This document shows, piece after piece, positions 7,946 through 17,506 of a DNA stretch of 64,000 nucleotides. The stretch's first letter is position 1. Each line of letters begins with the position of its first letter. The stretch comes from Verrucomicrobiota bacterium (lineage in GTDB: Bacteria; Verrucomicrobiota; Verrucomicrobiia; Limisphaerales; JAFGQR01). The notes under the pieces are model-generated. The model was not told the origin of the DNA. It saw only the letters and a program-made list of their open reading frames with translations, and did no database searches. The translations under genes and the position numbers were made by a program. The stretch covers positions 1-64,000 of the forward strand of contig JAFGQR010000041.1 of NCBI GenBank assembly GCA_016935555.1, written 5' to 3'.

Positions 7946-10597
7946 ATGCCGGTTCGCATTTACGAGATCGCAAGGAAAGTTGGCTTGGAAAGCAAAGATG
8001 TGCTCGCCAAAGCCAAAGCCCTGGGGATTGCCGCCGCCCGAGTCGCCTCCAGCACCCTCGATAAAATCACCGCCGAATACCTGACCGAAACGATCCTCGC
8101 GGAACGCAAAGCCAACTCCCCAAGCGCCGAACCGTCCCCCACCCCCGCCGACTCGCCTCCTGCCGTCTCCTCCGCGCTGTCCCCTCCCGCCGAACCGGCG
8201 TTCGAGCCCGCTCCTGAAATCATGATCATCACGGCGCCCGAAATCGCGCCTCCGGAGCCAGCCATCCCCTCCGAACCCGCCGCCTCCACGGAAACGCCGC
8301 CGCCCGCGCCCGCCGAACTCCCCACTCCCGCTTTCGAGATCCCGGTCCTGCTTCCCCCCGACCTCGATCTCACCACCCCGGCCGTCATCCCCCCGTTCGT
8401 CGAACCCTCTGCTGACGCACCCCCCCTTCCGGAATCGCCGCCCGCTGCGCCCACCCCCTCCGCGGTTCCCGAAATCCCGCCAGCCCCCCCGCCCCCACCG
8501 CCCCCCCCGCCTCCCCCGCAACCGCGCCCGCCGCGCATCGGCGACAAGGTGGGATTCATCCATCTCAAACCCAAACCCCTGTCCCGCGCAGCCGAAGGCG
8601 CCAGGGCCGCCGACCATGGGCCGGCTCAGGGCCGCGACGCGGGACGGCACCGGCCCGACGCCCGCCAGTTGCGGCCTCCCCTCCGGCAGGTCATGGGCCG
8701 GGGCGCGGCGGCGCCGGCGGCGTCCAACCGCGCGGCGGCGCTCCAGGGCCGGCCTCAGCCGGCACCGCCGGTCCCGCCGCGGGAGGCTCTTTCCGACACC
8801 GCCCCGCTGATCACCATGAAGGCGCCGATCATCGTGCGCGACCTGGCGCAGCAACTGAACAAGAAGCCCCACGTGGTGATTGCCGAACTGATGAGCATGA
8901 ACGTTTGGGCCACCGCCAACCAGCCCATCGACGAAGGCGTGGCCACCCGGCTCTGCGCCCACTTCGGCACGCGCTTTGAATTGGAAAAGCGGCGCCGCGA
9001 CGCCGCCCTGGTGGACCGCATCTCGGCGCGGACGATGGAACTGGACGAGGAGGACAAACCGGAGGACATGCAGCCGCGCCCGCCCGTCGTGACCATCATG
9101 GGGCATGTGGACCATGGGAAGACCACCTTGCTGGACGTGATTCGCAAGTCCAATGTGGTGGCCACTGAGGCCGGCGGCATCACCCAGCACATCGGCGCCT
9201 ACACCATCGCGTTCCCCCACCCCGATCGCAACAAGGAACTCCAGCAAATCACCTTCCTCGACACGCCCGGCCACGCCGCCTTCAGCGCCATGCGGGCTCG
9301 CGGCGCCAATGTCACCGACATCGTCATCCTCGTCGTCGCCGCCAACGACGGCGTCATGCCCCAAACCCTCGAGGCCCTCAACCACGCCAAGGCCGCCACC
9401 GTCCCGCTCATCGTCGCCGTCAACAAGTGCGACCACCCCAACGCCAACCCGCTCAAGGTCCGCCAGCAACTCAAAGACAGGGGCCTCGCCCCCGACGACT
9501 GGGGAGGCGACACCATCTTCGTCGACGTGTCGGCGCTCACCAAGCAGGGCGTCGACAAGCTCCTGTCCATGGTGCTGTTCCAGGCCGAAATGCTCGAACT
9601 CAAAGCCAACCCCAAACGCCGCGCCAAAGGCAATGTCATCGAGTCCGGCATCGAACGCAGCGGACCCATCGCCACCGTGCTCGTCCGCAAAGGCACCTTG
9701 CGCGTCGGGGACGTGGTGCTGTGCGACAGGTATTACGGCAAGGTCCGCGCCCTGATCAACGAGGACGGCTCCCGCCTCAAGGAAGCCGGCCCGTCCCAGG
9801 CCGTGCAAATCCTCGGCCTCAACGGCGTGCCCGAGGCCGGCATCGAATTCACGGTCCACCAAAACGAAAAACTTGCCCGCGAGGAAGCCCAGAAACGCCT
9901 CGACGCCGCCCGGCTCCACGACCGCGAAATCACCGGACCCAAGGTGTCGCTCGAAACCATCTACGATACCCTCGCCGAAAAGGAAGCCAAGGTGCTCCGC
10001 ATCATCGTCAAGGCCGACACCCAAGGCTCCGAAGAAGCCATCGTCGACGCCCTCAACAAAATCCAGTCCGACAAGGTCGAACTCAAAGTCCTCCACAGCG
10101 CCGTCGGCACCATCACCAAGGATGACATCGTCCTGGCCAGCTCCTCCAAAGCCGTCATCCTCGGCTTCCACACCCGCATCGACGCCGCCGCCGCCGAACA
10201 GGCCAAGCGCGAAGGCGTCCAGATCAAGCTCTACTCCATCATCTACGAGCTGATCGACGAGGTGCGCAACGCCATGGCCGGCCTGCTCGAACCCCTCCTG
10301 CGCGAAGTCGTCACCGGCGCCGCCGACGTCCGCAAGGTCATCGAACTCTCCAAGGGCGGCAACGTCGCCGGCTGCATGGTCACCTCCGGACGCGTCGTTC
10401 GCGGCAAAGTCCGCGTCACCCGCCGCCGCCACGTCCTCTTCGAAGGCCAAATCGCGTCGCTGCGCCGCTTCCAGGAGGATGCCAGCGAAGTCCGCGCCGG
10501 CATGGAATGCGGCATTCGCCTCGAGGGTTACAACGATTTCCAGGTCGGCGACACCATCGAATGCTACACGACCGAGAAAACCGCCGCGCAACTCTGA
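7946..10597 (+). CDS. infB: Translation initiation factor IF-2
   Basis: IF-2 is the GTPase that delivers fMet-tRNA to the 30S subunit and promotes subunit joining. The 883-residue protein starts [20 protein letters not shown], the IF2_N fold. A Pro/Ala-rich linker follows (about 50-285) that includes 11 consecutive prolines (8486-8518). Then come a second IF2_N domain (about 291-343) and the G domain with G1 GHVDHGKT (386-393), G3 DTPGH and G4 NKCD, followed by domains II to IV ending in CTIEKTA-type family sequence. The 85-nt gap after nusA contains TGGCCGCTGAAGCC, close to a motif in the nusA leader. rbfA follows 33 nt downstream. Confidence 0.97.
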   Translation: MPVRIYEIARKVGLESKDVLAKAKALGIAAARVASSTLDKITAEYLTETILAERKANSPSAEPSPTPADSPPAVSSALSPPAEPAFEPAPEIMIITAPEIAPPEPAIPSEPAASTETPPPAPAELPTPAFEIPVLLPPDLDLTTPAVIPPFVEPSADAPPLPESPPAAPTPSAVPEIPPAPPPPPPPPPPPQPRPPRIGDKVGFIHLKPKPLSRAAEGARAADHGPAQGRDAGRHRPDARQLRPPLRQVMGRGAAAPAASNRAAALQGRPQPAPPVPPREALSDTAPLITMKAPIIVRDLAQQLNKKPHVVIAELMSMNVWATANQPIDEGVATRLCAHFGTRFELEKRRRDAALVDRISARTMELDEEDKPEDMQPRPPVVTIMGHVDHGKTTLLDVIRKSNVVATEAGGITQHIGAYTIAFPHPDRNKELQQITFLDTPGHAAFSAMRARGANVTDIVILVVAANDGVMPQTLEALNHAKAATVPLIVAVNKCDHPNANPLKVRQQLKDRGLAPDDWGGDTIFVDVSALTKQGVDKLLSMVLFQAEMLELKANPKRRAKGNVIESGIERSGPIATVLVRKGTLRVGDVVLCDRYYGKVRALINEDGSRLKEAGPSQAVQILGLNGVPEAGIEFTVHQNEKLAREEAQKRLDAARLHDREITGPKVSLETIYDTLAEKEAKVLRIIVKADTQGSEEAIVDALNKIQSDKVELKVLHSAVGTITKDDIVLASSSKAVILGFHTRIDAAAAEQAKREGVQIKLYSIIYELIDEVRNAMAGLLEPLLREVVTGAADVRKVIELSKGGNVAGCMVTSGRVVRGKVRVTRRRHVLFEGQIASLRRFQEDASEVRAGMECGIRLEGYNDFQVGDTIECYTTEKTAAQL

Positions 10598-10630
10598 CCG
10601 CACCCCCCATGCGCCTCCCCCCCACGCCTT

Positions 10631-10987
10631 ATGCCCTCCCACCGATTGCTGCGCGTGCGCGAATTGCTGAAACGCGAGATTGGCGAAGCCATCCGCCGGG
10701 AACTGCCCCTCGAACAGACCGGCCTCGTCACCGTCAATGACGTCGAAGTCGCCGGCGACCTCCGCCAAGCCACCGTCTTTGTCAGCATCCTCGGCAACCC
10801 CCAACAGCAACAGTCCGGCCTGCACGCCCTCCTCCACCACCGGCCCCGCATCCAGGATCACGTCGCCAAAACCGTCATCCTGAAATACGTTCCCCGCCTC
10901 CGCTTCATCGTCGATGACTCCGTCGCCCGCGGCAACCGCGTGCTCGACATCATCGCGGAACTCGAACGAACGCTGCCGGACCCATGA
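10631..10987 (+). CDS. rbfA: 30S ribosome-binding factor RbfA
   Basis: RbfA binds the 30S subunit near the 5' helix of 16S rRNA and aids late maturation and cold adaptation. The 118-residue length and sequence fit the family: RLLRVRELLKREIGEAI at the N-terminus, GLVTVNDVEVAGDLRQATVF for the KH-like core, and a C-terminal VPRLRFIVDDSVARG. It overlaps the next gene by 4 nt (ATGA at 10984-10987), which implies translational coupling. Confidence 0.93.
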   Translation: MPSHRLLRVRELLKREIGEAIRRELPLEQTGLVTVNDVEVAGDLRQATVFVSILGNPQQQQSGLHALLHHRPRIQDHVAKTVILKYVPRLRFIVDDSVARGNRVLDIIAELERTLPDP

Positions 10988-11964
10988 AGCCGGCCCGCCC
11001 CGCCCAGCGCATCCTCAACGGCATCCGCAACGCCCGCCGCCTCTGCGTCGTCGGCCATGTGCGCCCCGACGGGGACTGCGTGGGCTCGCAGATCGGCCTG
11101 GCCCTGGCCCTGCGCAACCAGGGCAAAGATGTCACCTGCTGGAACGAAGATCCCATCCCCGGGAAGCTCGCCTTTCTGGATCCCGACGGCATCCTCCAGC
11201 GCCCCAAACCCGGCCGGGCCTTCGACGCCGTCATTGCCACCGACTCGGCCACCCTCGAGCGCCTCGGCACCGTGGCTGCCCTCATCCGAAACCGCCGGCT
11301 GTTCGTCAATATCGACCACCACGCCGGCAACACCCGCTACGCCGACCTCAATTGGATCCAGCCCCGTGCCCCCTCCACCGCCGAACTCGTCTACGCCCTC
11401 CTCAAAACCGCCCGCTGGCCCGTCACCCCACCCATCGCGGATTGCCTCTATGCCGGGATCTCCACCGACACCGGCTCGTTCCAATATCCCACCACCCGCC
11501 CCTCCACGTACGCCGTCGCCGGCCACTTGGTCAGACGCGGCGCCAACCTCGCGCGCATCTGCCATGAGATCTACCAATCCCATTCCCTGTCCCGCGTCGC
11601 CCTCCTCAAGCGCGTCTACAACCGGTTCCGCCTGAAACATCTCAATCAAATCGCCTATTTCTGGCTCCGCAAATCCGACCTCACCCAAACCCGCGCCACC
11701 CCCGACCAAACCGAGGGCCTCATCGATCATATCCGCAACATCCAACCCGTCATCGTCGCCTGCCTCTTCGAGGAAATCCAACCCCGCCTCACCCGCGTCA
11801 GCCTCCGATCCAAAAACCCCGCCGTCAACGTCGGCGACATTGCCGCCGCCTTCGGCGGCGGCGGCCACCCCGCCGCGGCCGGCGCCCGCGTCCCGGGCGA
11901 TCCCGTGTCCGTCGAATCGCGGGTTCTCGGGGCTGTTCGGCGCGCGCTGATCCGGGCGACGTGA
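10984..11964 (+). CDS. nrnA: DHH/DHHA1 phosphoesterase, NrnA-like oligoribonuclease
   Basis: NrnA-type enzymes degrade nanoRNA of 2-5 nt and often dephosphorylate pAp, using Mn in a DHH active site. The 326-residue protein shows GHVRPDGDCVGSQIGLA (motif I), ATDSATL, the signature DHHAGNT, STDTGSFQYPTT, and the DHHA1 substrate loop FGGGGHPAAAG near residue 290. Placement between rbfA and truB is the usual order for this family in many bacteria. It overlaps rbfA by 4 nt, and truB follows after 4 nt. Confidence 0.93.
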   Translation: MKPARPAQRILNGIRNARRLCVVGHVRPDGDCVGSQIGLALALRNQGKDVTCWNEDPIPGKLAFLDPDGILQRPKPGRAFDAVIATDSATLERLGTVAALIRNRRLFVNIDHHAGNTRYADLNWIQPRAPSTAELVYALLKTARWPVTPPIADCLYAGISTDTGSFQYPTTRPSTYAVAGHLVRRGANLARICHEIYQSHSLSRVALLKRVYNRFRLKHLNQIAYFWLRKSDLTQTRATPDQTEGLIDHIRNIQPVIVACLFEEIQPRLTRVSLRSKNPAVNVGDIAAAFGGGGHPAAAGARVPGDPVSVESRVLGAVRRALIRAT

Positions 11965-11968
11965 ACTC

Positions 11969-12679
11969 ATGCAACCCTTCGACCTTTTGGATGGCGCCCT
12001 GCTGGTGGACAAGCCCGCCGGACCCACCTCCCACGATGTGGTCGACCTTGTCCGCAGCCAGTTCGGCCTCCGCAAGGCCGGCCACTGTGGCACCCTCGAC
12101 CCCAACGCCACCGGCCTGCTGGTGCTCGTCCTCGGACGCGCCACCCGGCTCTCCGAGACGCTCATGGCCGACGACAAGATCTACGCCGGCGCCATGCGGC
12201 TCGGCATCGCCACCTCCAGCTACGACGCCCAAGGCGACGTCGTCGCCACCCGCCCCGTCCCCCCGCTCACCCTCGACCAGCTCAACGCCGCCGCCGCCCG
12301 CTTCGTCGGCGACCAGCTTCAGCTCCCCCCCATGGTCTCCGCCGTCAAACAGGACGGCGTCCCCCTCTACAAGCTTGCCCGCCGCGGCGTCCAGGTCGAA
12401 CGCAAACCCCGCCTCGTCCATGTCTACCAGTTCGCCTTCACGGATTACGCCGAGCCCCTCGCCTGGTTCCGCATCGCATGCACCAAGGGCACCTACGTCC
12501 GCACCACCGCTCATGACCTCGGCCAACAGCTCGGCTGCGGCGCCCACCTCGCCCACCTCCGCCGCCTCGCCTCCGGCAGGTTCGACGTCCACGACGCCAT
12601 CGAGCTCGAACAACTCCTCAAACTGAACGCTGAGCAGTTCCAACAACGCGTCATCCCCTTCCTGCGGCTCGTCGGCTGA
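11969..12679 (+). CDS. truB: tRNA pseudouridine(55) synthase TruB
   Basis: TruB converts U55 in the T loop of tRNAs to pseudouridine. The 236-residue protein has the TruB start LLVDKPAGPTSHDVV and the catalytic-Asp motif GTLDPNATGLLVL (Asp44), then a TKGTYVRT-like motif (CTKGTYVRTTAHDLG). It ends soon after the catalytic domain, so the C-terminal PUA-like extension of E. coli TruB is missing or minimal, as in other short TruB proteins. It sits 7 nt upstream of ribF. Confidence 0.95.
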   Translation: MQPFDLLDGALLVDKPAGPTSHDVVDLVRSQFGLRKAGHCGTLDPNATGLLVLVLGRATRLSETLMADDKIYAGAMRLGIATSSYDAQGDVVATRPVPPLTLDQLNAAAARFVGDQLQLPPMVSAVKQDGVPLYKLARRGVQVERKPRLVHVYQFAFTDYAEPLAWFRIACTKGTYVRTTAHDLGQQLGCGAHLAHLRRLASGRFDVHDAIELEQLLKLNAEQFQQRVIPFLRLVG

Positions 12680-12686
12680 ACCGCCC

Positions 12687-13613
12687 ATGAACATCGTCCG
12701 CACCGCCGCCCAACTCAATCCCGGCCGCCGGCCCGTTTGCCTGGCGATCGGGTTCTTCGACGGCGTCCACGTCGGCCACCAGCAGATCCTTCGCACCACC
12801 ACCACCGCCGCCGCCCCCGCCGCCCTCAGCGCCGTCGTCACCTTCGACCGTCACCCCCTGTCCCTCGTCGCCCCCGACCGCGCCCCTCCCCTCGTCTATT
12901 CGCTCCCCCAGAAATGGCGCGCCCTGTCCAGTCTGGGGCTGGACGCCGCACTGCTGCTCGAATTCAACACCGCGCTCAGCCGCCAAACCGGCGAGGAGTT
13001 CATCCGCAACCTCGCCCGCGACGTCGGCCCCATCCAGAGCATCTGCGTCGGCAGCGACTTTCATTTCGGCCGCCAGCGCAGCGGCAACGTCGCCCTCCTC
13101 CGCCGCCTCGGCCGGGAACTCCACTTCGCCGTCCACGACCTGCCCGCCGTCTGCCTCGACGGCCAGCCCGTCCGCAGCACCCGCATCCGCCAGGCCATCG
13201 CCTCCGGCCGGCTCCAGGCCGTCAGCCGGATGCTCGGACGCCCCTACGCCCTCGCCGGAACCGTCGTCCGCGGCGACCGGATCGGACACACCCTCGGCTT
13301 TCCCACCGCAAACCTCGACACCCCAGGCCTCGCCGTGCCCCCCCACGGCGTCTATGTCGCCCACGCCCGCGCCGCCGAACTCACCCGGCCCGCCCTGGTG
13401 GCAATCGGCCTCCGCCCCACCCTCGCCCAGCCCCAGCCCCAACGCCGCGTCGAAGCCCACCTGCTCGATTTCCAAGGCGACCTCTACGGCCGGGAACTCG
13501 AACTCGCCTTCGTCGAAAAACTCCGCGAAGAACTCCGCTTCGACTCCCTCGACGCCCTCAAACGCCAGATCGCCCGGGACCTCGACGCCGCCCGGCACTT
13601 CAAGCTTCCCTGA
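12687..13613 (+). CDS. ribF: Bifunctional riboflavin kinase / FAD synthetase
   Basis: RibF phosphorylates riboflavin to FMN and adenylylates FMN to FAD. The 308-residue protein has the nucleotidyltransferase motif FFDGVHVGHQQIL (about 23-35), SDFHFGRQRSGN and STRIRQAI in the N-terminal half. The C-terminal kinase domain has the flavokinase signature GDRIGHTLGFPTANL (about 195-210) and YGRELELAFVEKLREE. It is probably last in the nusA-ribF run; a hairpin at 13615-13633 follows. Confidence 0.95.
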   Translation: MNIVRTAAQLNPGRRPVCLAIGFFDGVHVGHQQILRTTTTAAAPAALSAVVTFDRHPLSLVAPDRAPPLVYSLPQKWRALSSLGLDAALLLEFNTALSRQTGEEFIRNLARDVGPIQSICVGSDFHFGRQRSGNVALLRRLGRELHFAVHDLPAVCLDGQPVRSTRIRQAIASGRLQAVSRMLGRPYALAGTVVRGDRIGHTLGFPTANLDTPGLAVPPHGVYVAHARAAELTRPALVAIGLRPTLAQPQPQRRVEAHLLDFQGDLYGRELELAFVEKLREELRFDSLDALKRQIARDLDAARHFKLP

Positions 13614-13614
13614 C

Positions 13615-13633
13615 GCCCGTCCCGCCCACGGGC
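13615..13633. terminator. Weak hairpin after ribF
   Basis: GCCCGT (13615-13620) pairs with ACGGGC (13628-13633) just after the ribF stop, between convergent ribF and mqnA. No T tract follows, so termination here is speculative. The rest of the 137-nt gap shows nothing. Confidence 0.25.
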
Positions 13634-13750
13634 CCGGATCATCAAACGCGCCGCGCGTTGGCAATCGCACCCTTGAGCGAATCCTCCCCCTCCCCTGCTT
13701 CCCGCCGGCGGGCAGACGGCGGATGCCTCGAATGCCCAGCCCGCCGCCGG

Positions 13751-14638
13751 CTACGTCACGTAGCGCGGCTCGTAGACCGGCTGGGTTCCGTGCCGGCGCA
13801 GCAACTCGATGAACCGCGCAATGCCGCGCTTCTCGTCGCTGGCCAGATGATAATGGATGTGCCAGCCCAGATAATCCTTCCGGAAATCCAGGTCGTACTC
13901 CGTCCGGCTTTCAATGATGGAATCCAGCGTGTCCATCCCCAAATCCCGGGCCTCGCGCAGCAGCCGCCGAAGCCGGCGGGTCTCGACGTCCCGCCGCAAC
14001 GCCCACACCGCATATACCATCGGCAGCCGCGTCAGGTCCGTCCACACTTCCCCAAGATCCCACAGGCAATGCTCCGGAGCCGACCGCGCAAAGTCCAGCG
14101 CCGGATCCCCGATCAGCAGAAAAAAGTCCGGCAGCGCCCCCCGCTCGAGCGGCTCGAGCGGTTGGAATTCCGGGTGGAGGCCGCGCTCGGCCAGGAGCAC
14201 CCGCAGCAGGTTGACGCTGCAAAGCGACGCCCTGTCGCAATACACCCGTTCCATCTCCGCCAGCGGCCGGCGATGCGCGAGAAACACGCTCTTCACCTCG
14301 CCCAGCGACGCGATCGCAATCCCGTCCAGAATGTCGTAGCCCTCGTTGAACAGCACCTCCGTCGTGCTCACCAGCGCCGCATCCAGCTCCCTGCGCTGCA
14401 GCAACGACGCCAGGCGCGACGGCGGCGCGAACACCAGTTGCCTCTCCAAACCCCGCGTCAGCGGCACCGCGTTCAAATACGGCACCGACCCCACCCGGTA
14501 CGGCGCCAGCGCGTTGTCCTCAAGCGCCTCCTCCCGCTGCCGGCATTCGTCGCGCCGGCCCCGGGCGATCCCGGCCGCCAGTTCCTCGGGCGTCTCCAGC
14601 GGCACAATGCGCAGTTCGGGCGTGCCCTTCGGATTCAT
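13751..14638 (-). CDS. mqnA: Chorismate dehydratase MqnA, futalosine menaquinone pathway
   Basis: MqnA dehydrates chorismate to 3-enolpyruvyl-benzoate, the first step of the futalosine route to menaquinone. The family signature RVGSVPYLNAVPLTRGL is clear, followed by ELDAALVSTTEVLFN and GDPALDF typical of the periplasmic-binding-like fold. The 295-residue product starts at ATG 14638, overlapping mqnE by 4 nt, which supports this start although it gives about 47 extra residues before the conserved core. The long upstream open frame is a shadow of mqnE. Confidence 0.9.
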   Translation of the reverse strand: MNPKGTPELRIVPLETPEELAAGIARGRRDECRQREEALEDNALAPYRVGSVPYLNAVPLTRGLERQLVFAPPSRLASLLQRRELDAALVSTTEVLFNEGYDILDGIAIASLGEVKSVFLAHRRPLAEMERVYCDRASLCSVNLLRVLLAERGLHPEFQPLEPLERGALPDFFLLIGDPALDFARSAPEHCLWDLGEVWTDLTRLPMVYAVWALRRDVETRRLRRLLREARDLGMDTLDSIIESRTEYDLDFRKDYLGWHIHYHLASDEKRGIARFIELLRRHGTQPVYEPRYVT

Positions 14639-15801
14639 GCGGAGACCGGGTTTTGCCGCGCGGCGCCGGGGGGCGGAGTTCCGGCGGCGGCGGGGGCGGG
14701 GGCGTCCGGCCACACGCGGATGGGTTCGTAGAAGGTGTTGCGTTGGACGGGCACAAGGCCCGCCTCGCGGATCGCACGGACCAACTGGGCCTCGGTCTGC
14801 TCCCGGGGTGACTTCGCGCCGGCCATCCGGAAGATGTGTTCTTCGACGATCGTGCCATGCAGATCGTCGGCGCCGTAGCTCAATGCCACCTGCGCCAGCT
14901 TCACCCCCAGCCCGATCCAATACGCCGTCAGGTGATCGATGTTGTCCAGGTAGATGCGGCTGACGGCCATCGTCCGCAACGTGTCGGCGCCGCTCGGCGG
15001 CGTCGACACCGGGATCGCGTTGTTTTCCGGATGATACGGCAGCGGCACAAACCCGCAAAACCCGCCCGTCTCGTCCTGCAAATCCCGGAGCTGCCGCAGG
15101 TGGTCCACCCGGTCCGCCAGGCTCTCCACATGACCATACAGCATCGTCGTCGTGCTCCGGCACCCCATCCGATGCCACGTCCGATGCACGTCCAAATACT
15201 CCTCCGCCGTCTCCTTCCCCCTCGCAATCGCCTCCCGCACCGACTTCCGAAAGATCTCCGCTCCGCCGCCGGTCAACGCGTCCAAACCGGCTTCGCGCAA
15301 TTCGGCGAGGACCGCGGGCACGGGTTTCCTGGCGAGGCGGGCGATATGGAGGATTTCGATGGCCGTGAAGCACTTGAGCTGGAGGTGCGGGTCGAGCGCC
15401 TTCAGGGCGCGGAGCATGTCCACGTAATACCCATACGGCAGCGTCGGATGCAGCCCGCCGACGATGTGCAGTTCCGTAATCCCCAGCGCCAGGGCTTCAC
15501 GCGCCTTCCCCACAATCTCCTCCACCGAATACTCGAAGCCGTCGCCGTTGCGTTTCTTCCGCGAAAACGAGCAGAACTGGCAGCTCAGAATGCAGTAGTT
15601 CGTGTAGTTGATGTAACGGTTGATGATGAAACTCGCACGCCGCCCCACCTTCCGCTCCCGCACCACTTCCGCCAACGCCCCCACCGCGTTCAAATCCCTG
15701 CACTCCAGCAGCCGCAACGCGTCCGCCTCGGTAATCCGCCTCCCGGCAGACACCGCCTCAAACATATCGCCCAACTCGCCGCGTTGCAGAATGGATATCA
15801 T
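14635..15801 (-). CDS. mqnE: Aminofutalosine synthase MqnE (radical SAM)
   Basis: MqnE joins 3-enolpyruvyl-benzoate to SAM-derived adenosine to make aminofutalosine. The 388-residue protein has the radical-SAM cluster motif CILSCQFC (Cys70, Cys74, Cys77), then ELHIVGGLHP, ALTGGGAEIF, TTTMLYGHVE, LQDETGGFCGFVPLPYHPEN and SYGADDLHGTIVEEH. These fit MqnE better than its paralogue MqnC. It overlaps mqnA and lies 105 nt after the prenyltransferase gene. mqnC and mqnD are not in the window. A Pro/Ala-rich tail follows the catalytic domain. Confidence 0.87.
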   Translation of the reverse strand: MISILQRGELGDMFEAVSAGRRITEADALRLLECRDLNAVGALAEVVRERKVGRRASFIINRYINYTNYCILSCQFCSFSRKKRNGDGFEYSVEEIVGKAREALALGITELHIVGGLHPTLPYGYYVDMLRALKALDPHLQLKCFTAIEILHIARLARKPVPAVLAELREAGLDALTGGGAEIFRKSVREAIARGKETAEEYLDVHRTWHRMGCRSTTTMLYGHVESLADRVDHLRQLRDLQDETGGFCGFVPLPYHPENNAIPVSTPPSGADTLRTMAVSRIYLDNIDHLTAYWIGLGVKLAQVALSYGADDLHGTIVEEHIFRMAGAKSPREQTEAQLVRAIREAGLVPVQRNTFYEPIRVWPDAPAPAAAGTPPPGAARQNPVSA

Positions 15802-15906
15802 CGCGTCTCACCCAGCCCCGGCCCCGCCCCGCATGGGACCGGCTCGGCGCCGGCGCCCTGGTTGGAAACCGCATCGATTATGCCCCATCGCTTCCTGCCG
15901 CGCCAG

Positions 15907-16818
15907 TCATCTTAACTTGAATCCGCCACGGAAGACCACCTCGGCGGTGGTGGCGAGCACAAACACCATGCTGATCAGGGCGTTCATGCGGAAAAACGAG
16001 ACGTTGATCCATTTCAAACTGCGCCGCCGCGCCAGCCAGTGCTCAAGCAACAGGCTGCCGAGAATCAGAAACAACCCCGCCAGATACGCCAGTCGAAACC
16101 GGCACAACAGCCCGAACACCGCCAGCAACAGCCACATCAGCAAATGCGACAGAAATGCCGCGTCCAGCGCGTTCTTGGGCCCCCAGCCCACCACCAGCGA
16201 GTGCAGCCCGTGCGCGCGGTCGAATTCGTAATCCTGCAGCGCGTAGATGATGTCAAACCCCACCAGCCAAAAGACCACCGCCACCGCCAGCAGCGACATT
16301 TGAGCCAACTCGAACCACGTCACCGCCTCGCCCCGGACCGCCAGCCAGCTGCCCACCGGCGCCAGCGCCAGCGCCACCCCCAAAAACACGTGCGTGTAGT
16401 CCGTGAACCGCTTCGTCAGGGAATAGAAACACACCGCCACCAACGCCACCGGCGACAGATAAAAACACACCGGGTTCAACAGGGCCGCCGCCGCCACCAA
16501 ACCCGCCGCGCCCAGTCCCCATACCACCCACGCCGCCGCCAAACTCACCGCCCCCGACGGAAGCGCCCGCCCCGCCGTTCGCGGATTCGCCGCGTCGTAC
16601 CGGCGATCGACAATCCGGTTGAACGCCATCGCGCACGTGCGCGCACACACCATCGCCCCCAAAATCAGCCCGAAAACGCGCCACCCCGGCCAGCCCGGAG
16701 GATCCATCCGCCGCGCCGCCACCACCATCGCCGCCAGCGCAAACGGCAAGGCGAACACCGTGTGCGCGAACTTCACAAATTCAGCCCAGGTGCCAAGCGC
16801 TCCGACGACGCGTCCCAT
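15907..16818 (-). CDS. UbiA-family polyprenyltransferase, probable MqnP
   Basis: This integral membrane prenyltransferase probably attaches the isoprenoid tail to the naphthoate head group of menaquinone. The 303-residue protein has about eight hydrophobic helices and two Asp-rich motifs: NRIVDRRYDAANPRTAGR and DYEFDRAHGLHS. The start ATG (16818-16816) overlaps the ubiX stop by one base as TGATG. Adjacency to mqnA and mqnE makes an MqnP role more likely than ubiquinone synthesis. The family is sure, the substrate inferred. Confidence 0.88.
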   Translation of the reverse strand: MGRVVGALGTWAEFVKFAHTVFALPFALAAMVVAARRMDPPGWPGWRVFGLILGAMVCARTCAMAFNRIVDRRYDAANPRTAGRALPSGAVSLAAAWVVWGLGAAGLVAAAALLNPVCFYLSPVALVAVCFYSLTKRFTDYTHVFLGVALALAPVGSWLAVRGEAVTWFELAQMSLLAVAVVFWLVGFDIIYALQDYEFDRAHGLHSLVVGWGPKNALDAAFLSHLLMWLLLAVFGLLCRFRLAYLAGLFLILGSLLLEHWLARRRSLKWINVSFFRMNALISMVFVLATTAEVVFRGGFKLR

Positions 16819-17372
16819 CACGCTTCCTCCCGCCACCGCCGCACCAGGCGGTGCGCGATGCCCAGATGATCCAACACCCGCGCCACCACCGTGTCCGCCA
16901 CCGCCTCGACGGTCTGGGGTCGCGAATAAAATGAGGGATTGGCCGGCAGCAGGATGGCACCGGCCGTCAGCAGCAATTCCATGTTCCTCACATGCACCAG
17001 GCTCAACGGCGTCTCCCGCGGCACCAGAATCAGCCGCCTCCGCTCCTTCAGCATCACGTCCGCCGCCCGCAACAGCGCGTCGTGGCTCAGCCCGTGCGCA
17101 ATCCGCCCCAGCGTGCCCATCGTGCACGGAATCACCACCATCGCATCCGGCGGATTCGAGCCGCTCGCGAACGGCGTTTCCATGCTGTCCGGGTCGTGGA
17201 TTGCGATGCCCGGCGGCAGTCTCAGGCCTCCCGGCAGTTCCTCCGCCAACACCGCCCGCGCAGGGCCGCTGATCATCACGTGCACTTGGTGCGCCTGCGG
17301 ATCCAGAGCCGCCAACAGCCGCTGGGCATACAACGCCCCGCTGGCCCCCGTGATGGCCACCAGAAACCTCAT
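16818..17372 (-). CDS. ubiX: UbiX-like flavin prenyltransferase
   Basis: UbiX makes prenylated FMN, the cofactor of UbiD-type decarboxylases; in futalosine organisms it supports late decarboxylation of the naphthoate intermediate. The 184-residue protein begins MRFLVAITGASGALYAQRLL, the FMN-binding loop, and contains VIPCTMGTLGRIAHGLS and RRLILVPRETPLSLVHVRNM. The ATG at 17372 is preferred to an upstream in-frame TTG at 17396. It leads the minus-strand ubiX-prenyltransferase-mqnE-mqnA run, divergent from the amidase gene. Confidence 0.92.
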   Translation of the reverse strand: MRFLVAITGASGALYAQRLLAALDPQAHQVHVMISGPARAVLAEELPGGLRLPPGIAIHDPDSMETPFASGSNPPDAMVVIPCTMGTLGRIAHGLSHDALLRAADVMLKERRRLILVPRETPLSLVHVRNMELLLTAGAILLPANPSFYSRPQTVEAVADTVVARVLDHLGIAHRLVRRWREEA

Positions 17373-17506
17373 CGACCCACCATGTGCACCCGCCAATCCA
17401 TGCCGCCCCCACTATCGCCAGCCCGCCGCCCATTCCGCAAGCGCGCACCGCACCCCCCCTCCATCCGGGTTTGATATCCGCCCCGCCAACCCGCATCATC
17501 TCTTCC

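Noticed and set aside
7901-10861. 986-residue minus-strand open frame opposite infB
   Set aside because: The composition is low-complexity and no motif is found; infB on the plus strand is unambiguous.
12737-14731. 664-residue Arg/Pro-rich plus-strand frame across ribF and mqnA
   Set aside because: It is an out-of-frame translation crossing two convergent real genes, with no start context or motif.
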